DNA of 64,000 bases, from contig NZ_SMAK01000001.1 in the NCBI RefSeq assembly GCF_004346195.1, positions 1 through 64,000 on the forward strand, written 5' to 3'. Positions 26,516 through 35,548 of the stretch are shown in pieces. Every line of letters starts with the position of its first letter. The first letter of the stretch is position 1. Made by a program: the position numbers and the translations under genes. The DNA is from Tepidamorphus gemmatus. Lineage in GTDB: Bacteria; Pseudomonadota; Alphaproteobacteria; Rhizobiales; Tepidamorphaceae. The notes under the pieces are model-generated. The model worked only from the letters and a program-made list of their open reading frames with translations, was not told the origin of the DNA and did not search any database.

Positions 26516-27532
26516 ATGCGCTACACCGTTCCATCGCGGGTCGACTGGGTGGATATCGCCAAGGGCATCTGCATCATCCTGGTGGTGCTGATGCATTCGA
26601 CGCTGGGCGTGGAGAAGGCCGTCGGGGCGGACGGCTGGCTGCACGGTCTGGTGGCCTTCGCCCGGCCGTTCCGGATCCCCGCCTTCTTCCTGATCGCCGG
26701 ACTGTTCCTGGCTCGCCGCATCGACCAGCCCTGGCGGGCGTATGCCGACAGCAAGGTCCTGCACTTCGCCTATTTCTACGTGCTGTGGCTGGTGATCCAG
26801 TGCCTGGTCAAGTGCGGATTGGAGGCCGAGCGTTGGGATCTCGTGCCGCTGCACATGCTCGAGGGGCTGGTGCAGCCCTATGGCACGCTTTGGTTCATCT
26901 ACATGCTGCCCGTCTTCTTCGTCGCGACCCGGCTGCTGCGCGACGTCCCGGCTCCCGTCGTGCTGGTCGGGGCAGCGATGCTGCAGATCGCACCGATCGA
27001 AACCGGGTGGCTTCCCGTTGACGAATTCGCCGACCGGTTCGTGTTCTTCTATGCGGGCCATGCGCTGGCGCCGTTCATCTTCCGGTTCGCCGAGACGGTG
27101 CGCAGCGACCATCGGCCGGCGGCAGCCGCGTTGTTGGTCTGGGCGGTGATCAACGGGATCGCCGTCTGGGCCGGTGTGGCGGGGCTGCCGGGCGTGGCGC
27201 TGGCGCTCGGGGCAGCAGGTGCCGCAGCGGTCGTCGCCGCTTCGGTGCTGCTGGTGCCGACCATCGCCGCCGTGCCGCTGCGCTATTGCGGCGCGCACTC
27301 GATCGTCATCTATCTGGCCTTCGTGCTGCCGATGGCGGCGACGCGAATCGCTCTGGTCACAACCGGCCTCGTGCCCGATGTCGGCACCATGTCGCTGATC
27401 GTCACCGTCGTCGCGGTCACGGGGCCGCTGATGCTGGAACGGATCGTGCGCGGCACCCGCCTCGACCTGCTGTTCGTGCGTCCGGCCTGGGCGCGGCTGG
27501 GAGATCGCCGGACTCTGGTGGCGGCTGAGTAG
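26516..27532 (+). CDS. Acyltransferase-3 family integral membrane protein
   Basis: 338 aa from ATG 26516. VDWVDIAKGICIILVVLMHST is the N-terminal signature of the family (the His lies in the first helix), and about ten hydrophobic helices follow, with PFRIPAFFLIAGLFLARR as the second motif. Members transfer acyl groups, often acetyl or succinyl, onto exported sugars, lipids or glucans. The longer frame back to 25202 is antisense to the pentapeptide gene and rejected. The 255 bases upstream serve two divergent genes and contain no recognised element. Confidence 0.85.
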   Translation: MRYTVPSRVDWVDIAKGICIILVVLMHSTLGVEKAVGADGWLHGLVAFARPFRIPAFFLIAGLFLARRIDQPWRAYADSKVLHFAYFYVLWLVIQCLVKCGLEAERWDLVPLHMLEGLVQPYGTLWFIYMLPVFFVATRLLRDVPAPVVLVGAAMLQIAPIETGWLPVDEFADRFVFFYAGHALAPFIFRFAETVRSDHRPAAAALLVWAVINGIAVWAGVAGLPGVALALGAAGAAAVVAASVLLVPTIAAVPLRYCGAHSIVIYLAFVLPMAATRIALVTTGLVPDVGTMSLIVTVVAVTGPLMLERIVRGTRLDLLFVRPAWARLGDRRTLVAAE

Positions 27533-27600
27533 CGAGGTAGCGGAATAGCGGACGGCGAAGGGGGTCGCCAAGCCGGCCGGCTCGCGGCATAGTCGCGGCC

Positions 27601-30600
27601 ATGCCAGAGACCCAACCCAACGCCCAGCCACAGCCGATCGGGCCCGGAGACCACCTGTTCCTGGTGGACGGATCGTCCTTCGTGTTCCGCGCCTTCTTCC
27701 AGTCGATGAACCAGGCTGCGAAGTACAACTATCGCTCCGATGGCCTGCCGACCGGCGCGGTGCGGCTGTTCTGCACCAAGCTGTACCAGTTCATCCGCGA
27801 AGGGGCGGTCGGCATCCGGCCGACGCATCTGGCCATCGTCTTCGACAAGTCCGAAGAGACGTTCCGCAAGGACCTCTATGCGGACTACAAGGCGAACCGG
27901 AAGGAGCCGCCGCCCGATCTGGTGCCGCAGTTCCCGCTCATGCGCGCGGCGGTGAGGGCATTCGGGCTCGAGCCGATCGAGAAGGCGGGATACGAGGCCG
28001 ACGATCTGATCGCCACCTATGCCTGTCAGGCGGCGGCGGCCGGGGCGGACGTCCTGATCATCTCGGCCGACAAGGACCTGATGCAGATCGTCACGCCGCG
28101 CATCCAGTTCTACGATTTCGAATCCGGGACCAGGGGCAAGCCCGGCTATCGGCCCGAGCGCAAGATCGACGTCGCCGGCGTGATCGACTACTTCGGCGTT
28201 CCGCCGGACAAGGTTACCGACGTGCAGGCGCTGGTCGGTGACGCCTCCGACAACGTGCCCGGCGTTCCCGGAATCGGTATCAAGACCGCCGCGCAGCTGA
28301 TCGCCGAATTCGGTGACCTCGAGACGCTGCTGGCGCGCGCCGGTGAGATCAAGCAGCCGAAGCGGCGGGAGAACCTGATCGCCCATGCCGACCAGGCGCG
28401 GATGTCGAAGGCGCTCGTGACCCTCGACTGCCATGTCCCGCTGGATGTCGATCTGGCAGCCTTGCGCATGCCCGAGATCGACGCCACCCGTCTCGTCGCC
28501 TTCCTCAAGGCGATGGAATTCACCACGCTGACCAGGCGGGTGGCCGAGGCCTACGGCATCGACATGGACGCCGTCGCGCCGGATCCCGACTATGCGGCGG
28601 GCGCCTACCGGTTCGAGATTGGGCGGAAGGGTTCTGGCGAGACCGGCACCGACGCGGACGCCGAGGCGGGGGCGGCGCCGGCGCCGGGCGGCGAGGAACC
28701 CGCCGGCGCGACGCCGCCCGGCACCGAGGCCGCGCCAGGGACGCCGGCGGCGGCGGCGGAGCGGCTGATCGCCGAGGCGCGGGCTGCGGCCTGGGACCGC
28801 TCCGCCTACGAGATCCTGCGCACGCGTACAGACCTCGAGCACTGGATCGGCATGGCGCGCGAGGCGGGAGTGGTCGCCGTCGACACCGAGACGACCAGCC
28901 TCGATTCGATGCGGGCCGAGCTCGTCGGCGTCTCGCTCGCCGTGGCGCCCGGCCGGGCCGCCTATGTGCCGCTCGGCCACACGGGCGGCGACGACCTCCT
29001 GGGCGGCGGGCTGCTGGCGGACCAGATCCCGTTGGCAGACGCGCTCGCCGCGCTGAAGCCGCTGCTCGAGGACCCGTCGATCCTCAAGATCGGGCAGAAC
29101 ATCAAATATGACATGATCGTGTTCGCCCGGCACGGCGTCGCAGTCGGGCCCATCGACGACACGATGCTGCTGTCCTACGCGCTGGACGGGGGCGTCAGCG
29201 GCGGCCACGGCATGGACGAACTCGCCCGCCGCTGGCTGAACCACACCTGCATCAGCTACGACGAGGTGACCGGCACCGGAAAGGCGCGGATCGGCTTCGA
29301 GCGTGTGGCGATCGACAAGGCGGCCGATTACGCGGCGGAGGATGCCGACGTGACGCTGCGCCTGTGGCGGGTGCTGAAGGCGCGACTGGTCGCCGAGCGC
29401 ATGGTCACGGTCTACGAGACGCTCGAGCGTCCGATGGTCGGCGTCCTTGCCCGCATGGAACAGCGCGGCATCTCGATCGACCGGCAGATCCTGTCGCGGC
29501 TGTCGGGCGAGTTCGCGCAGGCGATGGCGGGACTGGAAGCGGAGATCCACGAGCTTGCCGGCGAGACGTTCAACCTCGGTTCGCCCAAGCAGCTTGGCGA
29601 TATCCTGTTCGGCAAGATGGGGCTGCCGGGTGCCAGGAAGACCAAGACCGGCGCCTGGGCGACCGGCGCCGACATCCTCGAGGAACTGGCGGATGCGGGC
29701 CACGAGCTGCCCCGCAAGATTCTCGAATGGCGCCAGCTCTCCAAGCTGAAGTCCACCTATACCGACCTGCTGCCGGGCTTCGTGCACCCGCAGACCGGAC
29801 GGGTCCACACCGACTTCGCGCTGGCGGCGACCACGACGGGCCGGTTGTCCTCGTCGGATCCCAACCTGCAGAACATCCCGGTCCGCACCGAGGCGGGCCG
29901 CAAGATCCGCCGCGCCTTCGTCGCTGCGCCAGGCTACCGGCTGGTCTCGGCCGACTACAGCCAGATCGAGCTGAGGGTGCTTGCCCACATTGCCGACATT
30001 CCGCAGCTTAAGCAGGCCTTCGCCGAGGGGCTCGACATCCACGCGCTGACCGCATCGGAGATGTTCGGCGTCCCGGTGGAGGGCATGGACCCGATGGTGC
30101 GGCGCCGCGCCAAGGCGATCAATTTCGGCATCATCTACGGCATCTCCGCCTTTGGTCTGGCCAACCAGCTCGGCATCTCCCGGGACGAGGCGCGCGACTA
30201 CATCGCGCGATATTTCGAGCGATTCCCCGGTATCCGCGACTACATGGAGGCGATGAAGGCGCAGGCGCGCGACAAGGGCTTCGTCACCACCTTGTTCGGG
30301 CGCAAGTGCCACTATCCACTGAGCGAAGCGCGCTCGTCGGCGGAGCGCAGCTTCATGGAGCGCCAGGCGATCAACGCGCCGATCCAGGGCTCGGCCGCCG
30401 ACATCATCCGTCGGGCAATGGTCCGCATCGAGGACCAACTCGATGCTGCGGGCGCCGAGGCGCGGATGCTCCTTCAGGTCCACGACGAACTGGTGTTCGA
30501 GGTGCCGGAGGACGGCGTCGAGGCCGCCCTGCCGGTGATCGTCCGGACGATGGAGACGGCGGCCGAACCGGCCGTTTCGCTGTCGGTGCCGCTCAAGGTC

Positions 30601-30639
30601 GACGCGCGGGCCGCCGGCAACTGGGAGGAGGCGCACTGA
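27601..30639 (+). CDS. polA: DNA polymerase I
   Basis: 1012 aa with all three domains. Residues about 20-310 are the 5'-3' exonuclease (VDGSSFVFRAFF, GVPGIGIKTAAQL helix-hairpin-helix). An Ala/Gly/Pro/Glu-rich linker spans about 340-397. The 3'-5' proofreading domain has an intact DTET (about 426-429). The polymerase domain has motif A DYSQIELRVLAHIA (about 785), motif B RRRAKAINFGIIYG (about 834) and motif C LLQVHDELVFE (about 960). It fills gaps and removes RNA primers in repair and lagging-strand maturation. The linker makes the protein somewhat longer than E. coli PolA (928). Confidence 0.97.
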   Translation: MPETQPNAQPQPIGPGDHLFLVDGSSFVFRAFFQSMNQAAKYNYRSDGLPTGAVRLFCTKLYQFIREGAVGIRPTHLAIVFDKSEETFRKDLYADYKANRKEPPPDLVPQFPLMRAAVRAFGLEPIEKAGYEADDLIATYACQAAAAGADVLIISADKDLMQIVTPRIQFYDFESGTRGKPGYRPERKIDVAGVIDYFGVPPDKVTDVQALVGDASDNVPGVPGIGIKTAAQLIAEFGDLETLLARAGEIKQPKRRENLIAHADQARMSKALVTLDCHVPLDVDLAALRMPEIDATRLVAFLKAMEFTTLTRRVAEAYGIDMDAVAPDPDYAAGAYRFEIGRKGSGETGTDADAEAGAAPAPGGEEPAGATPPGTEAAPGTPAAAAERLIAEARAAAWDRSAYEILRTRTDLEHWIGMAREAGVVAVDTETTSLDSMRAELVGVSLAVAPGRAAYVPLGHTGGDDLLGGGLLADQIPLADALAALKPLLEDPSILKIGQNIKYDMIVFARHGVAVGPIDDTMLLSYALDGGVSGGHGMDELARRWLNHTCISYDEVTGTGKARIGFERVAIDKAADYAAEDADVTLRLWRVLKARLVAERMVTVYETLERPMVGVLARMEQRGISIDRQILSRLSGEFAQAMAGLEAEIHELAGETFNLGSPKQLGDILFGKMGLPGARKTKTGAWATGADILEELADAGHELPRKILEWRQLSKLKSTYTDLLPGFVHPQTGRVHTDFALAATTTGRLSSSDPNLQNIPVRTEAGRKIRRAFVAAPGYRLVSADYSQIELRVLAHIADIPQLKQAFAEGLDIHALTASEMFGVPVEGMDPMVRRRAKAINFGIIYGISAFGLANQLGISRDEARDYIARYFERFPGIRDYMEAMKAQARDKGFVTTLFGRKCHYPLSEARSSAERSFMERQAINAPIQGSAADIIRRAMVRIEDQLDAAGAEARMLLQVHDELVFEVPEDGVEAALPVIVRTMETAAEPAVSLSVPLKVDARAAGNWEEAH

Positions 30640-30648
30640 GGTGCGCCT
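30629..30648 (+). terminator. Stem-loop over the polA stop codon
   Basis: AGGCGCAC at 30629-30636 and GTGCGCCT at 30641-30648 form an 8-bp perfect stem with loop TGAG that contains the polA stop. No T-run follows, so it is not a classic factor-independent terminator; it may help stop transcription or protect the 3' end. Confidence 0.4.
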
Positions 30649-31021
30649 GCCCGCTCGCCCGCCGGACAGTGTCTGCGCGCCGTGAGCCAGACCTCTGGCG
30701 ATCTCGGGTTGCCGCGCGATGAACCGCGACAGCGTGCGGGCAGGCGTGCAGGCGTCGATGCAGGCATACCGCGTCTGGTCCGGGAAGCCGGCACTGGAAG
30801 GGGCCTCGGCCGTCGATGTGACTGAGGCTGCGTGGGGCAGGGCGCAGCGCCGTGGTCAAGCGGCGGCGCAGACAGGGCGCGGGTGCGCCGGCAGGACCAG
30901 GGCAGGCGGCTTCACCTCTGCGTTCGCGCAGCACGGCCATGCACCGCCTTGCGTTGATCGGTGCGGGAGCGCGGCTAGAGTAAGGGGGGCACGTCGCGTG
31001 CAAACAAGGGAGGAAATGCCG
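30649..31021. other. Intergenic region before the orphan TRAP binding protein
   Basis: About 370 bases of GC-rich sequence. A plus-strand frame from 30719 runs into the downstream gene, but its translation (Arg, Gly, Ala-rich) has no domain character and the Tat signal of the downstream protein starts at 31022, so I take it as non-coding. The region must contain the promoter of the TRAP gene; a GGGAGG ribosome site lies at 31008-31013. No repeats or RNA gene recognised. Confidence 0.5.
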
Positions 31022-32137
31022 ATGAGCGAACGGTCGACCTCGATTCCGTCCATGGATCGTCGCAGGGTCCTGGGTCTGGCCGGGGCCGGCGCGGCCGCGA
31101 CTCTGACTGCCCCGGCCGTCGTGCGCGCCCAGGAACGGATCACCTGGACGATGCCGATCGCCTGGCCGAAGAACACGCCCGGCGTCGGCGTCAATGCGCA
31201 GCGCGTCGCCGACATGATCGGCGAGATGTCGGGCGGGCGACTGACCGTCAACCTGTTCGGTGCGGGCGAACTGGTGCCGCCGTTCGAGGTGTTCGACGCG
31301 GTGTCGCAGGGCACCGCCCAGATCGGGCACGGGACCGCCTATTTCTGGCAGGGCAAGAACCCGGCATTCCACTTTTTCACGGGCGTTCCTTTCGGACTGA
31401 CGGCGCAGGAGCATGCCGGCTGGCTCTATTTCGGCGGGGCGCAGGAGCTGTGGAACCGTGCCTACGAGCCGTTCGGCGTGATCCCGTTCTACGCAGGGTC
31501 GTCGGGACCGCAGGCCGGCGGCTGGTTCGGCAAGGAGATCAACAGCCTCGACGATCTCAAGGGCTTCAAGATGCGGATCGCGGGGCTCGGCGGCGAGGTG
31601 ATGCGCCGGCTGGGGGTGAATGTCGTGCTGCTGCCGCCGGGCGAGATCTTCGCGGCGCTGCAGGGCGGCACCATCGACGCGGCGGAGTGGATCGGGCCGT
31701 GGAACGATCTTGCCTTCGGTCTCTACAAGGTGGTCAAGTATTACTACATGCCGGCCTTCCACGAGACGGGGCCGGCCCTGGAGGTGATCGTCAACAAGGC
31801 AGCCTACGAGGCGCTTCCGGACGATCTGAAGGCGATTGTCCGACGTGCGGCGATGGCGGCTGCCGACCAGACCTTCGCCGATTTCACCTATCACAATGCC
31901 GAGTCGTTCGGCCCGATCCTCGAGCAGGCGGGCGTGCAGTTGCGGACCTGGCCGGACGACGTGGTGATGGCGCTGGCCAAGGAATCCGAAAAGGTGCTCG
32001 CCGAGCTCGGCAATGCCAACGCGCTGGCGAAGGAGATCTACGACTCCTTCGTCGCCTATCGCCGCAAGGCCGCCGCCTACGCCAAGGCGAGCGATCAGCG
32101 GATGCTGGAGATGCGTTCGATGGCGCTCGGAGTGTAG
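31022..32137 (+). CDS. TRAP transporter solute-binding protein (TakP-like), orphan
   Basis: 371 aa from ATG 31022 (GGGAGG eight bases upstream; ATG 31016 is too close). DRRRVLGLAGAGAAATLTAP is a twin-arginine signal, with cleavage after VVRAQ, so the protein is exported folded to the periplasm. The mature part (WTMPIAWPKNTPGVGVNAQR, QIGHGTAYFWQGKNPAFHFF, AAEWIGPWNDL) is the TakP branch that binds 2-oxo acids or similar with a cation. No dctQ or dctM genes are adjacent on either side, so it must use membrane partners encoded elsewhere. The TRAP operon at 35.5-38.3 kb has its own binding protein. Confidence 0.87.
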   Translation: MSERSTSIPSMDRRRVLGLAGAGAAATLTAPAVVRAQERITWTMPIAWPKNTPGVGVNAQRVADMIGEMSGGRLTVNLFGAGELVPPFEVFDAVSQGTAQIGHGTAYFWQGKNPAFHFFTGVPFGLTAQEHAGWLYFGGAQELWNRAYEPFGVIPFYAGSSGPQAGGWFGKEINSLDDLKGFKMRIAGLGGEVMRRLGVNVVLLPPGEIFAALQGGTIDAAEWIGPWNDLAFGLYKVVKYYYMPAFHETGPALEVIVNKAAYEALPDDLKAIVRRAAMAAADQTFADFTYHNAESFGPILEQAGVQLRTWPDDVVMALAKESEKVLAELGNANALAKEIYDSFVAYRRKAAAYAKASDQRMLEMRSMALGV

Positions 32138-32167
32138 CGAACCGTTGCCCGCGGGGCCGCGGCCGCC

Positions 32168-33556
32168 TCAAGCGCCGAAGCGGTCGCGGATCATCGCGTA
32201 CAGCGCACGGATCGTCTGCGCCTCGCCGCCCTCGGGCCGGGCGGGGCGGCTGGACTGGTTCCAGCAATAGGCGTCGAGATGCGCCCACGCTGTGCCGTCT
32301 CCGACGAAACGGCACAGGAAAATCGCCGCCGTGATCGCGCCGGCGAAGGGTGAGGCGCCGGCGTTATTGATGTCCGCCACCTTCGAATCGATCATAGACC
32401 CATAGGGGCGCCACAGCGGCAGCCGCCAAACCGGGTCGGCGACAGAGTCGCCGGCGCGCGCAATGGCCGCGGCGAGCCGATCGTCCGGACTGAACAGCGC
32501 CGGCAGATCGGGGCCGAGCGCGACCCGCGCGGCGCCGGTAAGGGTGGCGATGTCGATGACAAGCTCGGGCGACTCCTCGCAGGCGAGGCTCAGCGCGTCG
32601 GCGAGCACGAGACGGCCCTCCGCGTCGGTATTGCCGATCTCGACGGTCGTGCCGTTGCGACCGCGCAGCACGTCGCCCGGCCGGAAGGCATTGGCACCGA
32701 TCGCGTTCTCCACCGCAGGGATCAGTACGCGCAGACGGACCTCGAGGCCCGCCGACATGATCATCGCGGCAAGGCCGAGCACGCAGGCGGCGCCGCCCAT
32801 GTCCTTCTTCATCAACAGCATCGCCGCCGACGGCTTGATGTCGAGCCCGCCGGTGTCGAAGCAGACTCCCTTGCCGACGAGCGTCAGCTTCGGCGCGGTG
32901 GCCGCGCCCCAGGTCAGGTCGATGAGCCGCGGCGCCCTGTCGCTGGCACGGCCGACCGCATGGATCATCGGCAGCCGCGCCTCGAGCAGGGCGTCGCCGG
33001 TCGTCACCTCGATCGTCGCACCATGGCGGACGGCGAGCGCACGTGCGGCGGCCTCGAGTTCGGCCGGTCCCATGTCGTTGGCCGGTGTGTTGATCAGGTC
33101 GCGGGCAAGGTGGACTCCGGCCGCGATCCGCTCGATCTCGGCCGCATCGACACCGTCCGGAGCCACGAGCGAAACCCGCCCGGCGGTTGCCTTGCGATAG
33201 GTATCGAAGCGATAGGCACCGAGCAGCACCGCCAGCGCGGCGAGGGCGGCATCGTCGGGCGCGTTGGCGAACCGGTAGGTGCCGGCCGGCAGCTGGTCGA
33301 CGAGCTTGCCAGGCAGCAGCGGCGTGCGCTCGATGTCGCCCGGCTTGCCGAGGCCGAAGAGGACGAGGCCGAGGCCGCCGTCGGTATCCGGCAGGAGCGC
33401 CACGCGGCCAGCCTTCGGCTCGAAGCCGCTTGCCCTCGCGAAGGCCCGCTGGGTCTCGGTCAGCTCCGCGAGACAGGCGTCGATGGCACCGGCATCGACA
33501 AAGCGGATCGGCACGGCGCGATCGGCCTCGGTCGGGGGCAGCAGGCGGTCGGTCAT
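32168..33556 (-). CDS. M17 leucyl aminopeptidase family protein
   Basis: 462 aa. The C-terminal catalytic domain shows GKGVCFDTGGLDIKPSAAM with metal ligands and catalytic Lys region, MKKDMGGAA, and NTDAEGRLVLADAL (about residues 285-298) with metal-binding Asp and Glu and catalytic Arg. The N-terminal domain is shorter and divergent from PepA of E. coli (503 aa), as in the second M17 group common in alphaproteobacteria. It removes N-terminal residues from peptides in the cytosol. It converges with the TRAP gene (30-base gap). Confidence 0.9.
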   Translation of the reverse strand: MTDRLLPPTEADRAVPIRFVDAGAIDACLAELTETQRAFARASGFEPKAGRVALLPDTDGGLGLVLFGLGKPGDIERTPLLPGKLVDQLPAGTYRFANAPDDAALAALAVLLGAYRFDTYRKATAGRVSLVAPDGVDAAEIERIAAGVHLARDLINTPANDMGPAELEAAARALAVRHGATIEVTTGDALLEARLPMIHAVGRASDRAPRLIDLTWGAATAPKLTLVGKGVCFDTGGLDIKPSAAMLLMKKDMGGAACVLGLAAMIMSAGLEVRLRVLIPAVENAIGANAFRPGDVLRGRNGTTVEIGNTDAEGRLVLADALSLACEESPELVIDIATLTGAARVALGPDLPALFSPDDRLAAAIARAGDSVADPVWRLPLWRPYGSMIDSKVADINNAGASPFAGAITAAIFLCRFVGDGTAWAHLDAYCWNQSSRPARPEGGEAQTIRALYAMIRDRFGA

Positions 33557-33595
33557 CGGCGGCTCCGGATCGGGAATCGTCTTCGGCCCGGACCC

Positions 33596-33655
33596 TAGAG
33601 CAAATCCGCGAGAGGTGGAAACCGGTTCTCGGTCAGGAATTGCGACGAAACAGGG
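33596..33655. repeat. Dispersed intergenic palindromic repeat of the rhizobial type
   Basis: The block starts TAGAGCAAATCC, contains GGTGGAAACCGGTT and ends GGAATTGCGACGAAACAG. This order (AGAGCA..., GTGG-A-ACCGGTT, ...TGCGxCxAAACA) is a pattern I know from many Hyphomicrobiales intergenic regions. It folds as nested arms: GCAAATCC (33600-33607) with GGAATTGC (33636-33643), one mismatch, and CGAGA (33609-33613) with TCTCG (33627-33631). It lies between the aminopeptidase and the TPR gene. I found no second copy in this window by eye. The rest of the 284-base gap shows nothing else. Confidence 0.55.
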
Positions 33656-33840
33656 GGTTAGGGAAGATCATCGGGCTTGCGGGACACTGACGGGCTCAGG
33701 GCAACCGACCCCACGACGACAGCCGGGTCTGGCGCCCGCAAGCCGCCGGCGCGGTGACTTAACCGACTGTTAGGGTTACCGGAGTATTGACGGCACGACA
33801 GGTCGGGTGATGCCCGGGCAGGTAGCGGACAAGGGTGTAG

Positions 33841-34620
33841 ATGTCGGTGCGCGCGTATCGTTCGATGTTCACCTCGGTCGCGGTGCTGGCCGCGGCGCTG
33901 GCAGTTGCCGGCTGCAAGACGACTGGCGAGCACACCGGCTCGATCGGCAGGACGGCGCTTGCTACGGCGGAGCCGTCGCCCGAGCTGAAGCGGGCCGCCG
34001 AGCTGCAGAAGCGGTACGAACGCAATCCGAAGGACCCCGAAGCGGCACTTGCCTTAAGCGACAGCCTGAAGGCGCTCGGGCGCGACGCCGATGCGCTCGC
34101 GGTACTCAAGTCCGCGGCCGATGCCAATCCGTCCAACGCCAAGGTGCTCGCCGCCTATGGGCGCACCTCGCTGAAGCTGGGCAATGCCGGCGAGGCCAAT
34201 GTCGTGCTGCAGAAGGCGCAGGCTGCCGGGGCGCAGGATGCCAAGGTGCTGTCGGCGCAGGGGGCTGCCCTCGACCAGCTCGGCAAGAACGAGGAGGCGC
34301 GCCAGCTCTATGCCCGCGCCCTCGCGCTGGCGCCGGACGATCCTGCGATCCTCAGCAATCTCGGTCTGTCCTATGCCCTGTCGAACCGCATCGGAGACGC
34401 CGAGGCGACGCTGCGCCGGGCCGCTGCGGCGCCCGGCGCGGATGCCCGGGTGCGACAGAATCTCGCTCTGGTGTTGGGCCTGCAGGGCAAGTTCGAGGAG
34501 GCAGAACGGATCGCGCGCCAGGATCTGCCACCCGAGGACGTCCAGGCCAACATGGCCTATCTGCGCAGCATGATGAGCAGCCCCGCCCGCTGGCAGAAGA
34601 TCAAGGCGATGAACGGCTGA
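33841..34620 (+). CDS. TPR lipoprotein (TadD-like)
   Basis: 259 aa. A lipoprotein signal ends AVAGCK (Cys about 25), followed by at least four tetratricopeptide repeats (about residues 60-225; NPKDPEAALALSDSLKALGRDADAL, read in parts, and LAPDDPAILSNLGLSYALSNRIGDAEATL). TadD is an outer-membrane-associated pilotin of the Tad pilus; the Tad genes themselves are not in the window, so this is a family call only. The final segment SPARWQKIKAMNG matches the end seen in rhizobial TadD-like proteins. Confidence 0.78.
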   Translation: MSVRAYRSMFTSVAVLAAALAVAGCKTTGEHTGSIGRTALATAEPSPELKRAAELQKRYERNPKDPEAALALSDSLKALGRDADALAVLKSAADANPSNAKVLAAYGRTSLKLGNAGEANVVLQKAQAAGAQDAKVLSAQGAALDQLGKNEEARQLYARALALAPDDPAILSNLGLSYALSNRIGDAEATLRRAAAAPGADARVRQNLALVLGLQGKFEEAERIARQDLPPEDVQANMAYLRSMMSSPARWQKIKAMNG

Positions 34621-34778
34621 AGGCGGTTCACGCAGAAACCCTGTCGCCGCCGACGCCGCCCGTCGTCCGCGACGGGACATCCGGCATCATTCCGGACGGC
34701 GCAAGGCCGATCCGCGATGGGGCGGGCATCGCAGGCGTGCCGGCTCTGCCATCGCGCTGCTCGTCTCCGGGAAGCATC

Positions 34779-35498
34779 CTAGGCGAACAGGTCCGGATTG
34801 GCCTCGACGATCTGTGGCAGCCGCTCGATCGAACCGGACAGGTGGTGGCGCATGGCGCTCGCGGCGGCGTCCGGGTCGCCGGCCTCGATCGCAGCGACCA
34901 CGGCGCGATGGCCGGCGAGCACGGACGCAAGCTTCTCGCGGCGCGGCAGATCGAGCGACCGCAGCCGGGCGAGATTGCCGCAGCGAGCGGTGATGTGCCG
35001 GTGCAGATTGGACTGTCCGACGCCCTCGAACAGCGCCTCGTGGAAGGCCTCGTCAAGCTGCTTGAACAGGGCGACCTGCTCGACGTCGTCGGCGAGCGCC
35101 TCCTGCATCTTCACCAGCCCCTTGACCTTGAGGATCGTCGCCGGATCGCCGATCTCGGCGAGCCGCCGGGCGACGTCGCGTTCGACCGCGGTGCGCAGGA
35201 AGTGCTCCTCGCGGATGCGGGCGATGCCGATCCGGGTGACGACCGTGCGCGACTGGGGGAAGGACACCACCAACCCGTCCTGCTCCAGCCGCAGAATCGC
35301 CTCGCGAACCGGCGACTGGCTGACGCCGAAGGCATCGGCGAGATCACCGCGCGACAGCGTGGTGTCGGGCGGAAGCTCGATGGCCACGATACGGCGCCGG
35401 ATCTCCTCGTAGACGCGGGCAGAGGCCGGCACGTGCGAGGTCCGGACCGTTTCGTTCGTGAAGGGCAGGGCTCCGGGCCGGTGGGTGGTCTCGTTCAT
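34779..35498 (-). CDS. GntR/FCD transcriptional regulator of the sugar-acid cluster
   Basis: 239 aa from ATG 35498 with GGGAT upstream. N-terminal winged helix (YEEIRRRIVAIELPPDTTLSRGDLADAFGVSQSPVREAILRL, read in parts, about residues 29-73), then an all-helical FCD ligand domain whose metal-binding His/Asp residues are visible (AFHEALF, GHRAVVAAIEAGDPDAAASAMRHHL). FCD regulators sense sugar acids or carboxylates. It ends the minus-strand TRAP operon (gap 50 bases) and probably controls the divergent promoter at about 38.37 kb. Confidence 0.88.
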   Translation of the reverse strand: MNETTHRPGALPFTNETVRTSHVPASARVYEEIRRRIVAIELPPDTTLSRGDLADAFGVSQSPVREAILRLEQDGLVVSFPQSRTVVTRIGIARIREEHFLRTAVERDVARRLAEIGDPATILKVKGLVKMQEALADDVEQVALFKQLDEAFHEALFEGVGQSNLHRHITARCGNLARLRSLDLPRREKLASVLAGHRAVVAAIEAGDPDAAASAMRHHLSGSIERLPQIVEANPDLFA

Positions 35499-35548
35499 CT
35501 GATCCCGTTCGGCGGGCCGGCGGCGGGGTCGGCTGGTGATCATGGCGA

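Noticed and set aside
28620-28791. Ala/Gly/Pro/Glu-rich stretch in polA as a possible insertion element
   Set aside because: It is a flexible interdomain linker between two well-formed domains, in frame and without repeats or target duplication.
27310-30636. 1108-codon minus-strand open frame
   Set aside because: Exactly antisense to polA, which has all family motifs. The long frame results from high third-position GC; its translation shows no domain.
30719-31021. N-terminal extension of the TakP-like protein
   Set aside because: A Tat signal begins after ATG 31022 with a good ribosome site; the extension lacks domain character.
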